The position numbers were made by a program, and so were the translations under genes. From a bacterium (lineage in GTDB: Bacteria; Calditrichota; Calditrichia; RBG-13-44-9; J042), in NCBI GenBank assembly GCA_015485355.1, contig WFTQ01000069.1, forward strand, positions 22,241 through 86,240: a stretch of 64,000 nt of DNA, read 5' to 3'. Below are positions 17,035 through 27,550 of this stretch, in pieces. The notes beneath the pieces are model-generated. The model was not told where the DNA came from and searched no databases. It saw only the letters and a list, made by a program, of their open reading frames with translations. How positions within the stretch are numbered: the stretch's first letter is position 1; each line of letters begins with the position of its first letter.

Positions 17035-19812
17035 ATGGCCGAATCGATAATCATCCAAGGGGCTCGGGTCCATAATCTCAAAAACATTGATCTGGAAATT
17101 CCACGGAATAAACTGGTGGTCATTACGGGGCCCAGTGGATCGGGAAAATCCAGCCTGGCCTTCGATACGCTGTATGCCGAAGGGCAACGGCGGTACGTGG
17201 AGTCTCTGTCCACCTACGCCCGGCAGTTTCTGGAACGCCTACCCAAACCCGATGTGGACTTCATTTCGGGCATCTCCCCGGCAATAGCCATTGAACAGAA
17301 AAACCGCACCACCAGCCCTCGTTCCACGGTGGGAACAGTGACCGAAATCTACGATTTTCTTCGACTTCTCTTTTCCCGGATCGGGCACACTTTCTGTCCC
17401 CGATGCCATCAAGAAGTAACCAAAGACCATCCCGAAGATGCCTGGAACTGGATTTCCCATTTGCCGGAAAACAGCCGTTTGTACATCAGCTTTCCCTTAC
17501 GAAGTGACCGTATCCAGGACTGGAAAGCCGAAAAACAGCATCTGCTCAACCAAGGTTTTCTAAGGGTCTGGATTCACGGAGAGATCCGATTACTGGACAC
17601 CGTGGAGCCCGAAGCGCTTGCCCAGGCGGACGTCCGGGTGGTGGTGGACCGCATCCAAATCCACGTTCCGCTGGATCGGGCACGCATTATAGATTCTCTG
17701 GAAACCGCCTTCGAGGCCGGTGAAGGTTACCTGACGCTATTTACCGAAGAGGGAGCCCTCCGGCGTTTCAACCGAAATTTTGAATGCAGCCAATGCGGGC
17801 TCCGTATGCTGGAACCGGAACCCCGTTTATTTTCCTTTAACAATCCCTACGGAGCCTGTCCGGGATGCCAGGGTTTTGGCGATATGATGGATATTGATCT
17901 TAACAAAATAGTGCCCGATCGATCCCGCACTTTACGTGACGGCGCCATCGTTCCCTGGAACACCCCGCGTTACCGCGGATATTATCAGGCCTTGTTGACC
18001 GTAGCGCGGCGGTATAAGATTCCCATCAACGTCCCCTTCGAGCGGCTGGATGCCGAGGCCCTTCACGTGATCCTTAACGGCATAGACGAATTTCCCGGTA
18101 TTCGGGGGTTTTTTAAACGCCTGGAAAAGAAAAAATACAAAGTGCACATTCGGGTGATGATCGCCCGATACCGCAGTTACTTTACCTGTACCATGTGTCG
18201 AGGGGCTCGTTTACGCCCCGAAGCCCTTCAGGTTAAAATCGATGGTCTGCACATTGCCCAGCTGACCCGGATGAAGATCGATGAACTGTTCCAATTTTTC
18301 CAGCGCCTGCAGTTGTCTTCCACGGAAGCACGCATTGCGGAGCAGCTGCTCAAAGCAATCCGTTCCCGTCTCAAATACTTGCTGGATGTGGGTCTAAACT
18401 ATTTAACCCTGGACCGCCGGGCCAATACGCTGAGCGGAGGCGAGTTTCAGCGGATCAATCTGGCCACCGCCCTGGGATCTTCCCTCACCAGCACCCTTTA
18501 CGTGTTGGATGAGCCCACTGTGGGGCTCCACCCCCGGGACACCCACCGCCTGATCCGCATTTTACAGGCGTTGCGGGACTCCGGTAACACCGTTGTGGTG
18601 GTGGAACACGACCCGGCAGTTATCCAGGCGGCCGATCACCTGATCGATCTGGGTCCCGGTGCAGGCGAACAGGGCGGACGAGTCGTCTTTACCGGCAACC
18701 ACGCGCAAATGCTCAAAAGCGGCTCCGGTTTGACAGCGGCCTACCTACGGGAAGAGAAACAGATTCCCGCCCGAACCGAGTTTCGTTCGGGAACCGGCCG
18801 GTACCTCACGGTCGTGGGCGCCCGGGAACACAACCTGAAAAACATAACCGTGAACTTCCCTCTGGGCATGCTGGTGTGCGTCACCGGAGTCTCCGGGTCC
18901 GGCAAAAGCACGCTGATCGACGACGTTTTGTACCAAGGCATCCGGCGCTCCAAAGGTCAATATCAGGGAAAAGTCGGGGATCACGACGCCATTCGAGGAC
19001 TCCATTACCTTTCCGGGGTGGAAATGGTGGATCAATCGCCCATTGGTCGCACCTCCCGTTCCAATCCGGTCACCTACATCAAGGCTTTTGATGAAATCCG
19101 CAAAATTTTTGCGGGCACGCCGGCGGCCCGGGCCCGGGGATACACTCCCGGCCACTTTTCCTTTAACGTGCCCGGAGGGCGTTGTGATGTTTGCCGGGGC
19201 GACGGCGAATTAGTGATCGACATGCAATTTTTGGCCGATGTTCACCTGATTTGCGATGCCTGTAAAGGCAGACGCTTTAAACCGGAAGTGCTGACCGTCC
19301 ACTACCAGGGGAAAACCATTCATGACGTCTTGAACATGACCGTCGACCAGGCGATGGATTTTTTCGCCCGGCATCCCCGGGTGACCCGAAAACTCAAGGT
19401 ATTGCAGGAGGTGGGACTGGGATACCTGCGACTGGGACAACCGGCTCCCACACTATCCGGCGGCGAGGGTCAACGGCTCAAGCTGGCAGCGCATCTGACC
19501 CGCAACACTCACCGCAATTTTTTATACCTTTTCGACGAACCGACCACCGGATTGCATTTCGACGACATCGCCAAGCTGCTGCGGGCCTTCGATCAATTGA
19601 TCCAAGGCGGAGCCTCGGTCATTATCGTCGAGCACAACCTGGACGTGATCAAACAGGCAGACTATATCATCGATCTGGGACCGGAAGGAGGGGACCGGGG
19701 CGGAGAAGTAGTGGCTGCAGGAACACCTTTGGAGGTGGCTCAGCATCCCACTTCGACCACCGGACGGTTCTTGCGCTCGATTTACGAAAAGGCCGGTGTT
19801 CGGGTGGCGTAA
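17035..19812 (+). CDS. uvrA: UvrABC excinuclease subunit A
   Basis: A 925-residue UvrA, the DNA-damage-recognition ATPase of nucleotide excision repair, acting with UvrB/UvrC (not in the window). The first Walker A is [20 protein letters not shown] near residue 33. The first zinc site has CPRCHQE and CSQC...CPGC. The first signature is [17 protein letters not shown] with [12 protein letters not shown]. The second Walker [10 protein letters not shown], zinc site CDVCRGDG...CDACKG, signature [15 protein letters not shown] and [12 protein letters not shown] complete both ABC halves. Length is typical. GGAAAG precedes the ATG. A stem-loop follows the stop. Confidence 0.98.
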   Translation: MAESIIIQGARVHNLKNIDLEIPRNKLVVITGPSGSGKSSLAFDTLYAEGQRRYVESLSTYARQFLERLPKPDVDFISGISPAIAIEQKNRTTSPRSTVGTVTEIYDFLRLLFSRIGHTFCPRCHQEVTKDHPEDAWNWISHLPENSRLYISFPLRSDRIQDWKAEKQHLLNQGFLRVWIHGEIRLLDTVEPEALAQADVRVVVDRIQIHVPLDRARIIDSLETAFEAGEGYLTLFTEEGALRRFNRNFECSQCGLRMLEPEPRLFSFNNPYGACPGCQGFGDMMDIDLNKIVPDRSRTLRDGAIVPWNTPRYRGYYQALLTVARRYKIPINVPFERLDAEALHVILNGIDEFPGIRGFFKRLEKKKYKVHIRVMIARYRSYFTCTMCRGARLRPEALQVKIDGLHIAQLTRMKIDELFQFFQRLQLSSTEARIAEQLLKAIRSRLKYLLDVGLNYLTLDRRANTLSGGEFQRINLATALGSSLTSTLYVLDEPTVGLHPRDTHRLIRILQALRDSGNTVVVVEHDPAVIQAADHLIDLGPGAGEQGGRVVFTGNHAQMLKSGSGLTAAYLREEKQIPARTEFRSGTGRYLTVVGAREHNLKNITVNFPLGMLVCVTGVSGSGKSTLIDDVLYQGIRRSKGQYQGKVGDHDAIRGLHYLSGVEMVDQSPIGRTSRSNPVTYIKAFDEIRKIFAGTPAARARGYTPGHFSFNVPGGRCDVCRGDGELVIDMQFLADVHLICDACKGRRFKPEVLTVHYQGKTIHDVLNMTVDQAMDFFARHPRVTRKLKVLQEVGLGYLRLGQPAPTLSGGEGQRLKLAAHLTRNTHRNFLYLFDEPTTGLHFDDIAKLLRAFDQLIQGGASVIIVEHNLDVIKQADYIIDLGPEGGDRGGEVVAAGTPLEVAQHPTSTTGRFLRSIYEKAGVRVA

Positions 19813-19820
19813 TGCTTTTT

Positions 19821-19845
19821 CCCTTCTGCCCGGATGGCGGAAGGG
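19821..19845 (+). terminator. Stem-loop after uvrA
   Basis: CCCTTCTGCC and GGCGGAAGGG form a 10-bp stem (one G-U) with a 5-base loop, 8 bases after the uvrA stop. No U-run follows on the plus strand, so it is a weak or factor-dependent terminator or an mRNA-stabilising hairpin. Confidence 0.45.
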
Positions 19846-19866
19846 CGAAACTCATTCATACTTTCG

Positions 19867-19895
19867 TTGAAACGCCGCCACTTTGAATTTATATT
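19867..19895 (+). promoter_or_regulatory. Candidate promoter for the FAD oxidoreductase
   Basis: TTGAAA and TATATT, each 5 of 6 to consensus, are separated by 17 bases. They lie between the uvrA stem-loop and the start at 19966, giving a leader of about 65 bases. Confidence 0.55.
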
Positions 19896-19965
19896 TCGAT
19901 GGTTGTGTTTGATTGAAATTCACGAATAGTCGAACCGAACCACTATCAAACATGGAGAATCCATA

Positions 19966-21348
19966 ATGAAATTCCATCCGGGTCATTTTGTGGTGGTTTT
20001 TGGGGGTGCCTGTGCAGGCGCCGAGGCAGCCTATCAATTATCGCGACGGGGCATTTATACCGTGGTAATCGATCAAAAAACATTGCCTTACGGAAAAATT
20101 GAAGACGGGTTGCCCAAATGGCACATCAAACTGCGGGACAAGGAGGAGCGCAAAATCGATCAGAAACTCTCCCATCCTTATATCCAGTTTATCCCTCGAA
20201 CCCGTTTAGGCAGGGACATCGACTTTAACGATGTGGTTCACCAATGGGGATTCAGCGCCGTGCTGCTGGCCATCGGCGCCTGGCGGGATCGTCCCCTGCC
20301 TGTGGAAGGCGTGGACGCCTATGTGGGTAAGGGACTGTACTATCAAAATCCTTTCGTGGAATGGTTTAATCACAAACACGAACCGGATTATTCCGGCCCT
20401 CAATGCGACATTCATGATGGGGCCATTATTGTTGGAGGCGGTTTGGCCTCGATCGATGTGGCCAAGATTCTGATGCTGGAAACGACCATCCGGGCGCTGG
20501 AACAACGGGGTTACACGATTGATCTGTTTACCCTGGAAAAAGAGGGCATTCCCCGGGTACTGAACCGCCTGGGCCTGACATGGGAAGCACTGGGGCTGAA
20601 CGGAGCGACCCTGTTCTACCGCCGCCGCAACATCGATATGCCCATCGCCCCCATGCCTCCCAATCCCACACCCGAACAACGGGAGAAAGTGCATCAGGTG
20701 CGCCGGCGGATTCTGAAGAATGCCATGGACAAATATCTGTTCAAGTTTCAGGAGTGTTGCCGCCCGGTGGATAAAATCGTGGAAAACGATCGTCTGGTGG
20801 GATTGATCTTTCAGAAAACCAAGATCGAAGAAGGCCAGGTCCGCCCCCTTCCCGGTACCGAATTTGAAGTCCGGGCGCCACTGGTCATCTCCTCCATCGG
20901 AAGCATCCCTGAACCCATTCCGGGCATCCCATCCAAAGGGGAATTGTTTGAGGTGAAAGACCCCGATACCGGGAAAGTCGAGCATTACGAGAATGTTTTT
21001 GCCCTGGGCAACACCGTTACGGGTAAGGGAAATATTCGCGAATCGGAGCTCCACGCCCGACGAGTGGTTCTATATGTGATGGATGAATTTCTGAAATGGC
21101 ACGAATCGGATTATCAACGTCTGGTAGAGAGCGGCATTACCGAGGGCCAACCGTTAACCCCCGAGATCGAAGGGTTTATAAAAGAAAAACGGTTGCTACC
21201 CGTGGAACAGATCAAACAAATCATGAATCGCATCAAGGAATATCAGCGCCGCGTAGGCTACGACGGCGATTATCAAAAATGGGTGGAAACCCATCGTCCG
21301 ATACGTTTGGAAGAAATGTCAGCCCGGAAGAAGGCCGACGCCCCATAG
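19966..21348 (+). CDS. FAD/NAD(P)-dependent oxidoreductase (ferredoxin-NADP reductase / GltD-like)
   Basis: A 460-residue two-dinucleotide-fold flavoprotein. The N-terminal VVVFGGACAGAEAAYQLSRRG is a variant FAD-binding glycine motif (usual GGGPAG reads GGACAG). KTLPYGKIEDGLPKWH is the 'P.GG....GIP..k' loop of GltD/adrenodoxin-reductase-like enzymes. IIVGGGLASIDVAKIL binds NAD(P), and the FALGNTVTGKGNIRES segment is the second FAD contact. No iron-sulfur cysteine pair is present. Likely it moves electrons between NAD(P)H and ferredoxin or a similar carrier, which would suit an organism with NifJ; the partner is not visible. It is transcribed alone from its own promoter. Confidence 0.82.
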   Translation: MKFHPGHFVVVFGGACAGAEAAYQLSRRGIYTVVIDQKTLPYGKIEDGLPKWHIKLRDKEERKIDQKLSHPYIQFIPRTRLGRDIDFNDVVHQWGFSAVLLAIGAWRDRPLPVEGVDAYVGKGLYYQNPFVEWFNHKHEPDYSGPQCDIHDGAIIVGGGLASIDVAKILMLETTIRALEQRGYTIDLFTLEKEGIPRVLNRLGLTWEALGLNGATLFYRRRNIDMPIAPMPPNPTPEQREKVHQVRRRILKNAMDKYLFKFQECCRPVDKIVENDRLVGLIFQKTKIEEGQVRPLPGTEFEVRAPLVISSIGSIPEPIPGIPSKGELFEVKDPDTGKVEHYENVFALGNTVTGKGNIRESELHARRVVLYVMDEFLKWHESDYQRLVESGITEGQPLTPEIEGFIKEKRLLPVEQIKQIMNRIKEYQRRVGYDGDYQKWVETHRPIRLEEMSARKKADAP

Positions 21349-21521
21349 GCCCTCGGGCAGGGGGGACCTTATTCGGGGATTGTGGGAATCCGGTCATCGG
21401 GAAAAACTGTTTTCTCAAACACCGGAAGCGGGGTCCAGGGCAGGAACCGGGGAAGTGATCGAGTAAAGCGCTCCACCGCAGCAGGCCGGTTCCATTCAAC
21501 GAATTCAACGGGTGAGGCCAA

Positions 21522-22751
21522 ATGACCCAAACCGCTCGCATTCTTGTTCTGTTGCCTCCCAACTACCTGTTAACCCATGCGCTGGAGCAAGCCGCCCGCA
21601 AAATTCCGGTCGAAATTTTGTACGGCACCGAGTCGCCCCACCACTTTTCCGGACAAACCCGGAACATCATTCTCAAGCTCCGTTTCCGGGAAACCGACAA
21701 ACTGATCGAAACGGTCCGGCGCCACCACCGGAATCACCCCTTCGCCGCCGTGCTGGGGGTGGACATCGAAACCACCTGGTTGGCAGCCCTGATCGCCGAT
21801 ACCCTGGAGCTCCTGCACCATCCCATTCCCATGCTGGAAGCGCTGCGATTCAAACACCTGGGCCGGCAAAAATTGCTGGATGCCGGCTTACCCATTCCGC
21901 GGTTTTTTCAGTTTTCCCTGCAGGACGATCCCGATCGCCTGGCTCAGATTGCTCCCTATCCCTGTGTTCTGAAACCCACCTTTCTTTCTGCCGGAAGGGG
22001 GATATTTGTGGCCGAAAACGCGAAGGCATTTCACAGCGCTTTCCGTCGGATTCGGGAAATTGTGGCCCAGGCGCCCGAACGGCTGCGGGCCGGACGCCAT
22101 GGCGACATTTTGCTGGTGGAAGACTACATCGAAGGAAAAGAAATTGTGGTGGCCGCCTATTTGCAAAATCGGGAGGCAAAAATTCTGAACCTGGTGGATC
22201 AACAAATCATTACCGACCATCCGGCTTTACGGCTTACCCTTTATACGGCTCCCTCGCGATTGCCGTTTTCCTACCAGCAACTGGTGGAACGCCTGCTGAG
22301 CCGTACCATTCGTTCGCTGGGTTTCACCCGGGGCCCGTTGGTCGCCCGGTTTCGGATTAACGACCGCGGCCTCTGGCTGCTGGACGTCCTTCCGGTCTTT
22401 TTTTTCAGTCCAACCGCCCGGCTGGTCCAATTCCCCGGGGACCAATCCCTGGAGGAACTCTGGCTTCGGGAGATGTTGGGGGAATTTCCACCCCTACCCG
22501 ATCCTCTGCCCGGCGCCGCCGGCATCCTGACCTGGTCCCTCACCCAACCCGAGCGGGTGGATTCCATTTCCGGCATCAAAGCGGCTCAACAGGTGGAAGG
22601 CATCGAAGAGGTGTCCCTGATAATCCCCGGGGGAAAGCCGATGGAAAACCGGTGCCTGGGTTTCATCCTGGCCCGGGGCAAAAAGCCCGAACAGGTTGAA
22701 CAGGCCTTACAGAAAGCGCGAAACCGTATTCATATCCGTCTGGCCTCCTGA
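21522..22751 (+). CDS. ATP-grasp superfamily protein with atypical metal site
   Basis: A 409-residue protein. An N-terminal Rossmann-like preATP domain (ARILVLLPPN; AVLGVDIETTW) leads to an ATP-grasp region with LRFKHLGRQKLLDAGLPIPRF, PCVLKPTFLSAGRGIFV and ILVEDYIEGKEIVV (about residues 105-215). The usual distal 'H.E.....g....E.NpR' metal-binding end reads GPLVARFRINDRGLWLLDVLPV, with Glu replaced by Asp and Asn-Pro-Arg lost. It may therefore be a divergent carboxylate-amine ligase or an inactive relative. The C-terminal ~100 residues resemble the lid/ACT-like tail of BL00235/CARNS1-type ligases. The substrate cannot be assigned. No biosynthetic cluster is adjacent. Confidence 0.75.
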   Translation: MTQTARILVLLPPNYLLTHALEQAARKIPVEILYGTESPHHFSGQTRNIILKLRFRETDKLIETVRRHHRNHPFAAVLGVDIETTWLAALIADTLELLHHPIPMLEALRFKHLGRQKLLDAGLPIPRFFQFSLQDDPDRLAQIAPYPCVLKPTFLSAGRGIFVAENAKAFHSAFRRIREIVAQAPERLRAGRHGDILLVEDYIEGKEIVVAAYLQNREAKILNLVDQQIITDHPALRLTLYTAPSRLPFSYQQLVERLLSRTIRSLGFTRGPLVARFRINDRGLWLLDVLPVFFFSPTARLVQFPGDQSLEELWLREMLGEFPPLPDPLPGAAGILTWSLTQPERVDSISGIKAAQQVEGIEEVSLIIPGGKPMENRCLGFILARGKKPEQVEQALQKARNRIHIRLAS

Positions 22752-22880
22752 GAAAAAACACCGGCGGCCTCCCCGTCTTTCTAAGCCGATGGGTCCAAAG
22801 GGCCCGAACCTGCGATCTTCAGAACCCGCTTGCCGGTCGAAAAGCCCGGTTTTATTCGGCCGGAGAGATTGTCGAAACCC

Positions 22881-24020
22881 TCAGCGAATCAACACCATTT
22901 TGCGAATCTGGGTGGCCTGTCGTGACTGAGCCACATAAAAATACACCCCACTGCTTACCGCCGTGCCGCGATCGTCCAAGCCATTCCACCGGAACAGGTA
23001 TCGTCCCACGGCATAGGAGGTTTCCGGAAAGTGCTTAACACGCCGGCCCTTCACATCAAAAATCGCAATGGCTATCCGAGTAGGTACGTTGACCTGCAAA
23101 CGGAACGAGGTTGCGGAATTAAACGGATTGGGAGAATTCTGATCCAGTTCAAATTGAACCGGGATGGAGGCGGCGGCTTGGGAGTTAAGAGAACTGGTCA
23201 CCCCAAAATAGGCACGCCCGATCAAGGTGGTATCCAGAACAAAAGGATTCACATTGCCCTGGAATCTGGCAATCAACCGGGTTCGCCGTATTTCCAGAGA
23301 ATCCACCGGATCCATCAGGTTCCAGCGTCGAAGCACAAATTTCTGATCCGCAAAAAAATACGGATCGTCCTGATCCGCCAAGGATCGGTACATGGTGTAA
23401 AAATAAAACATGGCCCGGGCAACATTGCCCTTATGGTCTTCCCGGGGTTCAAAACGCCCCATACCGCTGAACACATCCAGCTCGCTGTATTCCTGAATCC
23501 GAGTGGTGGGAATAGAGTGCAATTGGATGTCCTTCCAGTACCAGACGTCTGTCAACCGATCGGGGATTTCATCGAAGGGGTAATTGGAGCGATCTTCGTT
23601 AACATCGATGCGGGTGGGGAATAAATGATGCAAATCGCTGAGCGGCCCTTCGTGGCGGGCTCCTTTGCTTCGAGGCCAGGTGTGCTCGGTGTTTATTCCC
23701 CGGTAATAAGCATCCGAACGCGGGGTATTAGAATTGTGATACAGAAAAATGCGAAACCCGGTGTACACGCAGGTCACACTATCGTCAAAATTATCCAGCA
23801 CGGTAAACATATAATCCCGGGCCTCCCCGTAATCTTGTACCCGGGTGGGAGAATAATTGGCTGCCAGGCTATCCAGTAACCGTTTTCCCCACAGACCCGG
23901 AAAAATAGTTTCCTGGACTTCCTGGGCCGATGCCCGAGGAACACCCAGGCCCACCCAAAACGATCCTATAAGCAACGCGTTTACCGCCACCCTTCTGGAA
24001 ACGATTGTAGTCCACCTCAC
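22881..24020 (-). CDS. Secreted endonuclease I with FlgD-like C-terminal sorting domain
   Basis: A 379-residue secreted nuclease with a GTG start and GAAGG upstream. The signal peptide runs to about residue 33 (RASAQ). The endonuclease I (EndA/NucM) domain spans about 50-250: GINTEHTWPRSKG holds the catalytic His/Glu, SDLHHLFPT the metal site, and NEDRSNYPFDE follows. The tail ELDQNSPNPFNSATSFRLQV...GVYFYVAQSRQATQIRKMVLIR is the type IX/FlgD-like Ig sorting domain. Presumably it degrades extracellular DNA for nutrients or biofilm turnover. It follows the radical SAM gene by 47 bases on the same strand. Confidence 0.92.
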   Translation of the reverse strand: MRWTTIVSRRVAVNALLIGSFWVGLGVPRASAQEVQETIFPGLWGKRLLDSLAANYSPTRVQDYGEARDYMFTVLDNFDDSVTCVYTGFRIFLYHNSNTPRSDAYYRGINTEHTWPRSKGARHEGPLSDLHHLFPTRIDVNEDRSNYPFDEIPDRLTDVWYWKDIQLHSIPTTRIQEYSELDVFSGMGRFEPREDHKGNVARAMFYFYTMYRSLADQDDPYFFADQKFVLRRWNLMDPVDSLEIRRTRLIARFQGNVNPFVLDTTLIGRAYFGVTSSLNSQAAASIPVQFELDQNSPNPFNSATSFRLQVNVPTRIAIAIFDVKGRRVKHFPETSYAVGRYLFRWNGLDDRGTAVSSGVYFYVAQSRQATQIRKMVLIR

Positions 24021-24067
24021 GGTTTAACCTTCGGTTTTTGTGAAAAGGGTTGAACGTATTCCGGTCT

Positions 24068-25054
24068 TCATTCCATCGCAGACGGCCCCAACCAGAGTTT
24101 TCCCTGCCAGGCATCCCGACGGGTCAATTCCCTTTCAATCTCCCGCTGAACGGCATCGGCCCGCATGCCCCAGATGGGCCCGATTAGATGACGGGGATGA
24201 GTTTCTCCCACCAAACGTTGGATTTTGATATCCGGACGAAGCCGTTGTAGAAATTCCACCACCAGATCAACGTACTCCCGAAAGCCCAGCAAAGGGAACG
24301 GCTCCCGGCGATACTGAGCCGCCAGAATGGTTTGCTGGACCACATGCAGATGGTGGATTTTTAAATAGTCGATGGGATAGCGAGAAATGACCCGCGCCAT
24401 GCGCAACATCTGTTCCCGAGTCTCACCCGGCAACCCCAGAATCACATGGGTACACACATGAATGCCCGTTCCCGCGGTCATCTCCACCGCCTGGACCCAT
24501 TCCCGAAAGGTCTGGCAGCGATTTAACCGTTGCAATGTCTCGTCGGAAACAGATTCCAAACCGTACTCGATGGTGATATAATAACGGCGTGCCAGACGCG
24601 CAATATAGGCGATCTTTTCGGCATCGATGCAATCCGGACGGGTACCAATGGCCAGACCGATCACCCGGGGGTGATCCAGGGCCTGTTCATATAATTCTTT
24701 TAGATGGTTCAGGGGCGCATAGGTATTCGAATAAGCCTGAAAATACACGATGAATTGATCGGCCTTATAGCGCCGGGAAAGAAACTCCACCCCGGCCGCC
24801 ACCTGTTCCCGAATACTCATGCCCGGGGTACAATACGGGGGAACAAAGCTGCGATTGTTGCAATAAGTGCATCCTCCACGCGCTTTGGTACCATCCCGAT
24901 TGGGGCAGGTAAATCCTGCATCGACGGACACCTTTTGCACTCGATTCCCATACCGCCGGCGTAAGTAATCCACATAGGCGTTATATCGTCGGGCTGTGCC
25001 CCAGAGGAATACTCGTTTGTCAACCACCGCCCTCAACGCATCCATCAATGCCAT
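24068..25054 (-). CDS. Radical SAM protein, TIGR01212/YhcC-like
   Basis: A 328-residue radical SAM protein. The cluster-binding region is GFTCPNRDGTKARGGCTYCNN, the spaced C...CxxC pattern of the YhcC/TIGR01212 family. YFQAYSNTYAP, AIGTRPDCI, EYGLESVSDETLQRLNR and GLPGETREQMLRM are the later strands of the partial barrel. Length matches the family. The start at ATG 25054 has only a weak ribosome site; ATG 25045 is an alternative. The substrate is not established for this family (tRNA modification has been suggested for relatives). Probably co-transcribed with the endonuclease gene by position only. Confidence 0.9.
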   Translation of the reverse strand: MALMDALRAVVDKRVFLWGTARRYNAYVDYLRRRYGNRVQKVSVDAGFTCPNRDGTKARGGCTYCNNRSFVPPYCTPGMSIREQVAAGVEFLSRRYKADQFIVYFQAYSNTYAPLNHLKELYEQALDHPRVIGLAIGTRPDCIDAEKIAYIARLARRYYITIEYGLESVSDETLQRLNRCQTFREWVQAVEMTAGTGIHVCTHVILGLPGETREQMLRMARVISRYPIDYLKIHHLHVVQQTILAAQYRREPFPLLGFREYVDLVVEFLQRLRPDIKIQRLVGETHPRHLIGPIWGMRADAVQREIERELTRRDAWQGKLWLGPSAME

Positions 25055-25144
25055 CCCATTTGTTCCAGTATGTCAATATAATGGATTCCCGCCCGGTAAT
25101 CAAATGTTGCCCGGGAATTATCGAAAGAAGTGTCGCCGGTGGGC

Positions 25145-26122
25145 CTATTGTCCCTTTTGGAAAATACGGGCGGTCATCTCCTCGATGATGCGCCGATCAT
25201 CCAAGGAAATTTCCCAACCGGAACCCCCGACGTGTTCTTCCACCTGTTCGGGTCGCCGGGCGCCCACAATGGCCGCGGTCACCGCCGGGTTTTGCAATAC
25301 CCAGGCAATCGCCAACTGGGTAAGGCTTTTTTCATACGTTGCGGCGATGGGCTTTAACCGCTCCACCAATTCCAGTACCTGCGAAAACAGGGGTTCCTGA
25401 AAAAATTCGCTTTTGCGGCGCCAATCGTCCCGGGGCAATTGCTCCAATCGTTCCCGGGTAAATTTGCCCGTCAATAAGCCGTTCTGCAAAGGGCTGTAGG
25501 CCACCACGCCCACCCCATGCGCCCGGCACCAGGGCAAAATCTCGTTTTCCACCTCGGGATATCGGACCCGATGCACCATACTGTAGGGCGGCTGAAGCGA
25601 ATTCACATGGCCAAGCCTCTCACACGTTTCCAGCAGATCCACCCCGAAATTGCTTACTCCAATGTAGCGGACCTTACCTTCTTGCTTCAGGCGGAGCATT
25701 TCTTCCCAGCTTGCTTCGACAGGGGTCCGGGGATCCGGCCAATGAATCTGATACAGATCGATGTAATCGGTATTCAGGCGTTTCAAACTGGCCTCGCATT
25801 CCCGCCGGATGCTGTCGGGACGATTGTTATTCCGCACTCTACCGCGATCGTCCCATACCAGACCACATTTGGTGGCGATAAAAACGTCCTGACGCTTCCC
25901 GGCGATGGCTTTCCCAACCACTTCCTCCGAATGCCCCAGGCCATACACGGGCGCCGTATCGATCCAGTTAATCCCTAAATCCAAGGCCTTCTGAATCGTG
26001 GCCAAGGAATCCCGATCATCCTGCGGACCCCATCCCCATTGCCAGGCCCCTCCTATGGCCCAGGCCCCCAATCCAATTTCACTCAACCAGGGACCCTCTT
26101 TTCCCAATTGTCGCCGTTTCAC
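25145..26122 (-). CDS. Aldo/keto reductase
   Basis: A 325-residue (alpha/beta)8 NADPH-dependent reductase. The catalytic tetrad is visible as Asp and Tyr in DTAPVYGLGHSEE, Lys in ATKCGLV and His in QIHWPD. GVSNFG and the C-terminal GARRPEQVEEHV contact the cofactor. Length is typical of the YhdN/Tas-like group. The start is GTG with GGGGG five bases upstream. The physiological carbonyl substrate is unknown. It is divergent from the GH13 gene across about 150 bases and is followed by the radical SAM gene on the same strand. Confidence 0.93.
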   Translation of the reverse strand: MKRRQLGKEGPWLSEIGLGAWAIGGAWQWGWGPQDDRDSLATIQKALDLGINWIDTAPVYGLGHSEEVVGKAIAGKRQDVFIATKCGLVWDDRGRVRNNNRPDSIRRECEASLKRLNTDYIDLYQIHWPDPRTPVEASWEEMLRLKQEGKVRYIGVSNFGVDLLETCERLGHVNSLQPPYSMVHRVRYPEVENEILPWCRAHGVGVVAYSPLQNGLLTGKFTRERLEQLPRDDWRRKSEFFQEPLFSQVLELVERLKPIAATYEKSLTQLAIAWVLQNPAVTAAIVGARRPEQVEEHVGGSGWEISLDDRRIIEEMTARIFQKGQ

Positions 26123-26269
26123 TCAACCCCCTTTTTAGGAAATAATTTAACGGCCTACCCCTGCGACAACAACGGAAACGTTACTTTTTATCTTTTGCAT
26201 GGAATTTTCTCCCGCTTTCTACTTAGATTCCCGACGGACAATCCATACCTCGGTTAAAGGAAGGATTTT

Positions 26270-27550
26270 ATGAGCGCTCCACCGGTTTTGATCTATAATT
26301 TGTTTCCCCGGCTGGTCGGAAACTTTTCCCGATGGCGCCCCCATCTGGAGCGGGCGGCCCAAATGGGGTTTACCCATATCTACCTCAATCCCATCCAGGA
26401 ACCCGGTTTCTCCGGAAGCGCTTACAGCATTAAGGACTATTTCACCATCGATGCACGCTATTTAAATCCCCGGAGCAAGAAGAATCCTTTCAACCAACTG
26501 AAGGAGACGCTCAAACAGGCTCAACGGGCCGGGTTACGCGTGATTATGGATCTGGTCATCAACCATACCGCTTTTGATTCCCTTCTCGTATCGCGTTACC
26601 CGGAATGGTTTAAGCGCGATGCCGCGGGCAATCTCAAACGGGCCTGTGCCCCCGACGGCACTGTGTGGGGCGATCTGGTCGAGGTGGATAACGAGCAATC
26701 CTCAGATCGAGAAAATTTGTGGTGCTATTGGGAACAACTGGTGGCATACTATCTTCGGCTGGGTTTTGATGGTTTCCGTTGCGATGCGGCCTACCAGGTT
26801 CCCCTCGAATTGTGGCGACGCATCATCCGCCGGGCAAAGAACGTGAATCCCGATTGCGTGTTTCTGGCGGAATCACTGGGCTGCGAATTTTCCCGGGTCA
26901 TCGAACTGGGCAAGGCCGGCTTCGACCTGGTGTTCAACAGTGTAAAATGGTGGGACTTTGAACAACCTTGGGCGCTGGAGCAGCACAACTGGAACCGACG
27001 AGAAGGCAGCCCCAGCATCAGCTTTCCCGAAAGTCACGACACCCCTCGACTGATGGAAGAATATCGGGGCAATGTCCAACGGGTCAAGCAGCGATACCTG
27101 TTTTCTGTGGTATTCTCCGCCGGAGTGATGATGCCCATCGGATTTGAATTCGGTTTCCGAAAACCCCTGGATGTTGTGCGGTCCTCGGTCCGTGATTGGG
27201 AATCGCCCCAGGTAGACCTGACTTCCTTTATCACCCGGGCCAACGCTTTAAAATATAACTATTCGCTTTTCCGGGAAGACCATCCCATCGAGCGAATCCC
27301 CTCGCCCAATCCAATGATAACGATTCTCAAAAAAACGGCCTTCAACTCAAACGACATGGCCTTCTTGTTGATCAACCGGGATGTTCAACATCCCCAACCG
27401 CTCACGTTGACCCGGGAGCTAATCGGTCAAGCCCACCTGCATTACCGAATGGATCTCCACCTGGAAAAAGAAAGACTACACCCAATCCCGCTCACGCTTC
27501 ATCTGTCGCCCTCGGATCTAATGATTGTACTGGGCACCCGAACGCGGTAG
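26270..27550 (+). CDS. Small GH13 (alpha-amylase family) enzyme
   Basis: A 426-residue GH13 barrel without a signal peptide, so intracellular. The four conserved regions are present: DLVINHTAF (~90), GFDGFRCDAAY with the nucleophile Asp (~165), VFLAESLG with the acid/base Glu (~197) and FPESHDTPR with the transition-state Asp (~252). AAGGAAGG lies about 7 bases before the ATG. The barrel is compact with a minimal C-terminal domain. Given a glycogen synthase elsewhere in the window (59020), a role in alpha-glucan turnover is plausible. Sub-family (amylase versus transferase) cannot be decided. It is monocistronic. Confidence 0.88.
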   Translation: MSAPPVLIYNLFPRLVGNFSRWRPHLERAAQMGFTHIYLNPIQEPGFSGSAYSIKDYFTIDARYLNPRSKKNPFNQLKETLKQAQRAGLRVIMDLVINHTAFDSLLVSRYPEWFKRDAAGNLKRACAPDGTVWGDLVEVDNEQSSDRENLWCYWEQLVAYYLRLGFDGFRCDAAYQVPLELWRRIIRRAKNVNPDCVFLAESLGCEFSRVIELGKAGFDLVFNSVKWWDFEQPWALEQHNWNRREGSPSISFPESHDTPRLMEEYRGNVQRVKQRYLFSVVFSAGVMMPIGFEFGFRKPLDVVRSSVRDWESPQVDLTSFITRANALKYNYSLFREDHPIERIPSPNPMITILKKTAFNSNDMAFLLINRDVQHPQPLTLTRELIGQAHLHYRMDLHLEKERLHPIPLTLHLSPSDLMIVLGTRTR

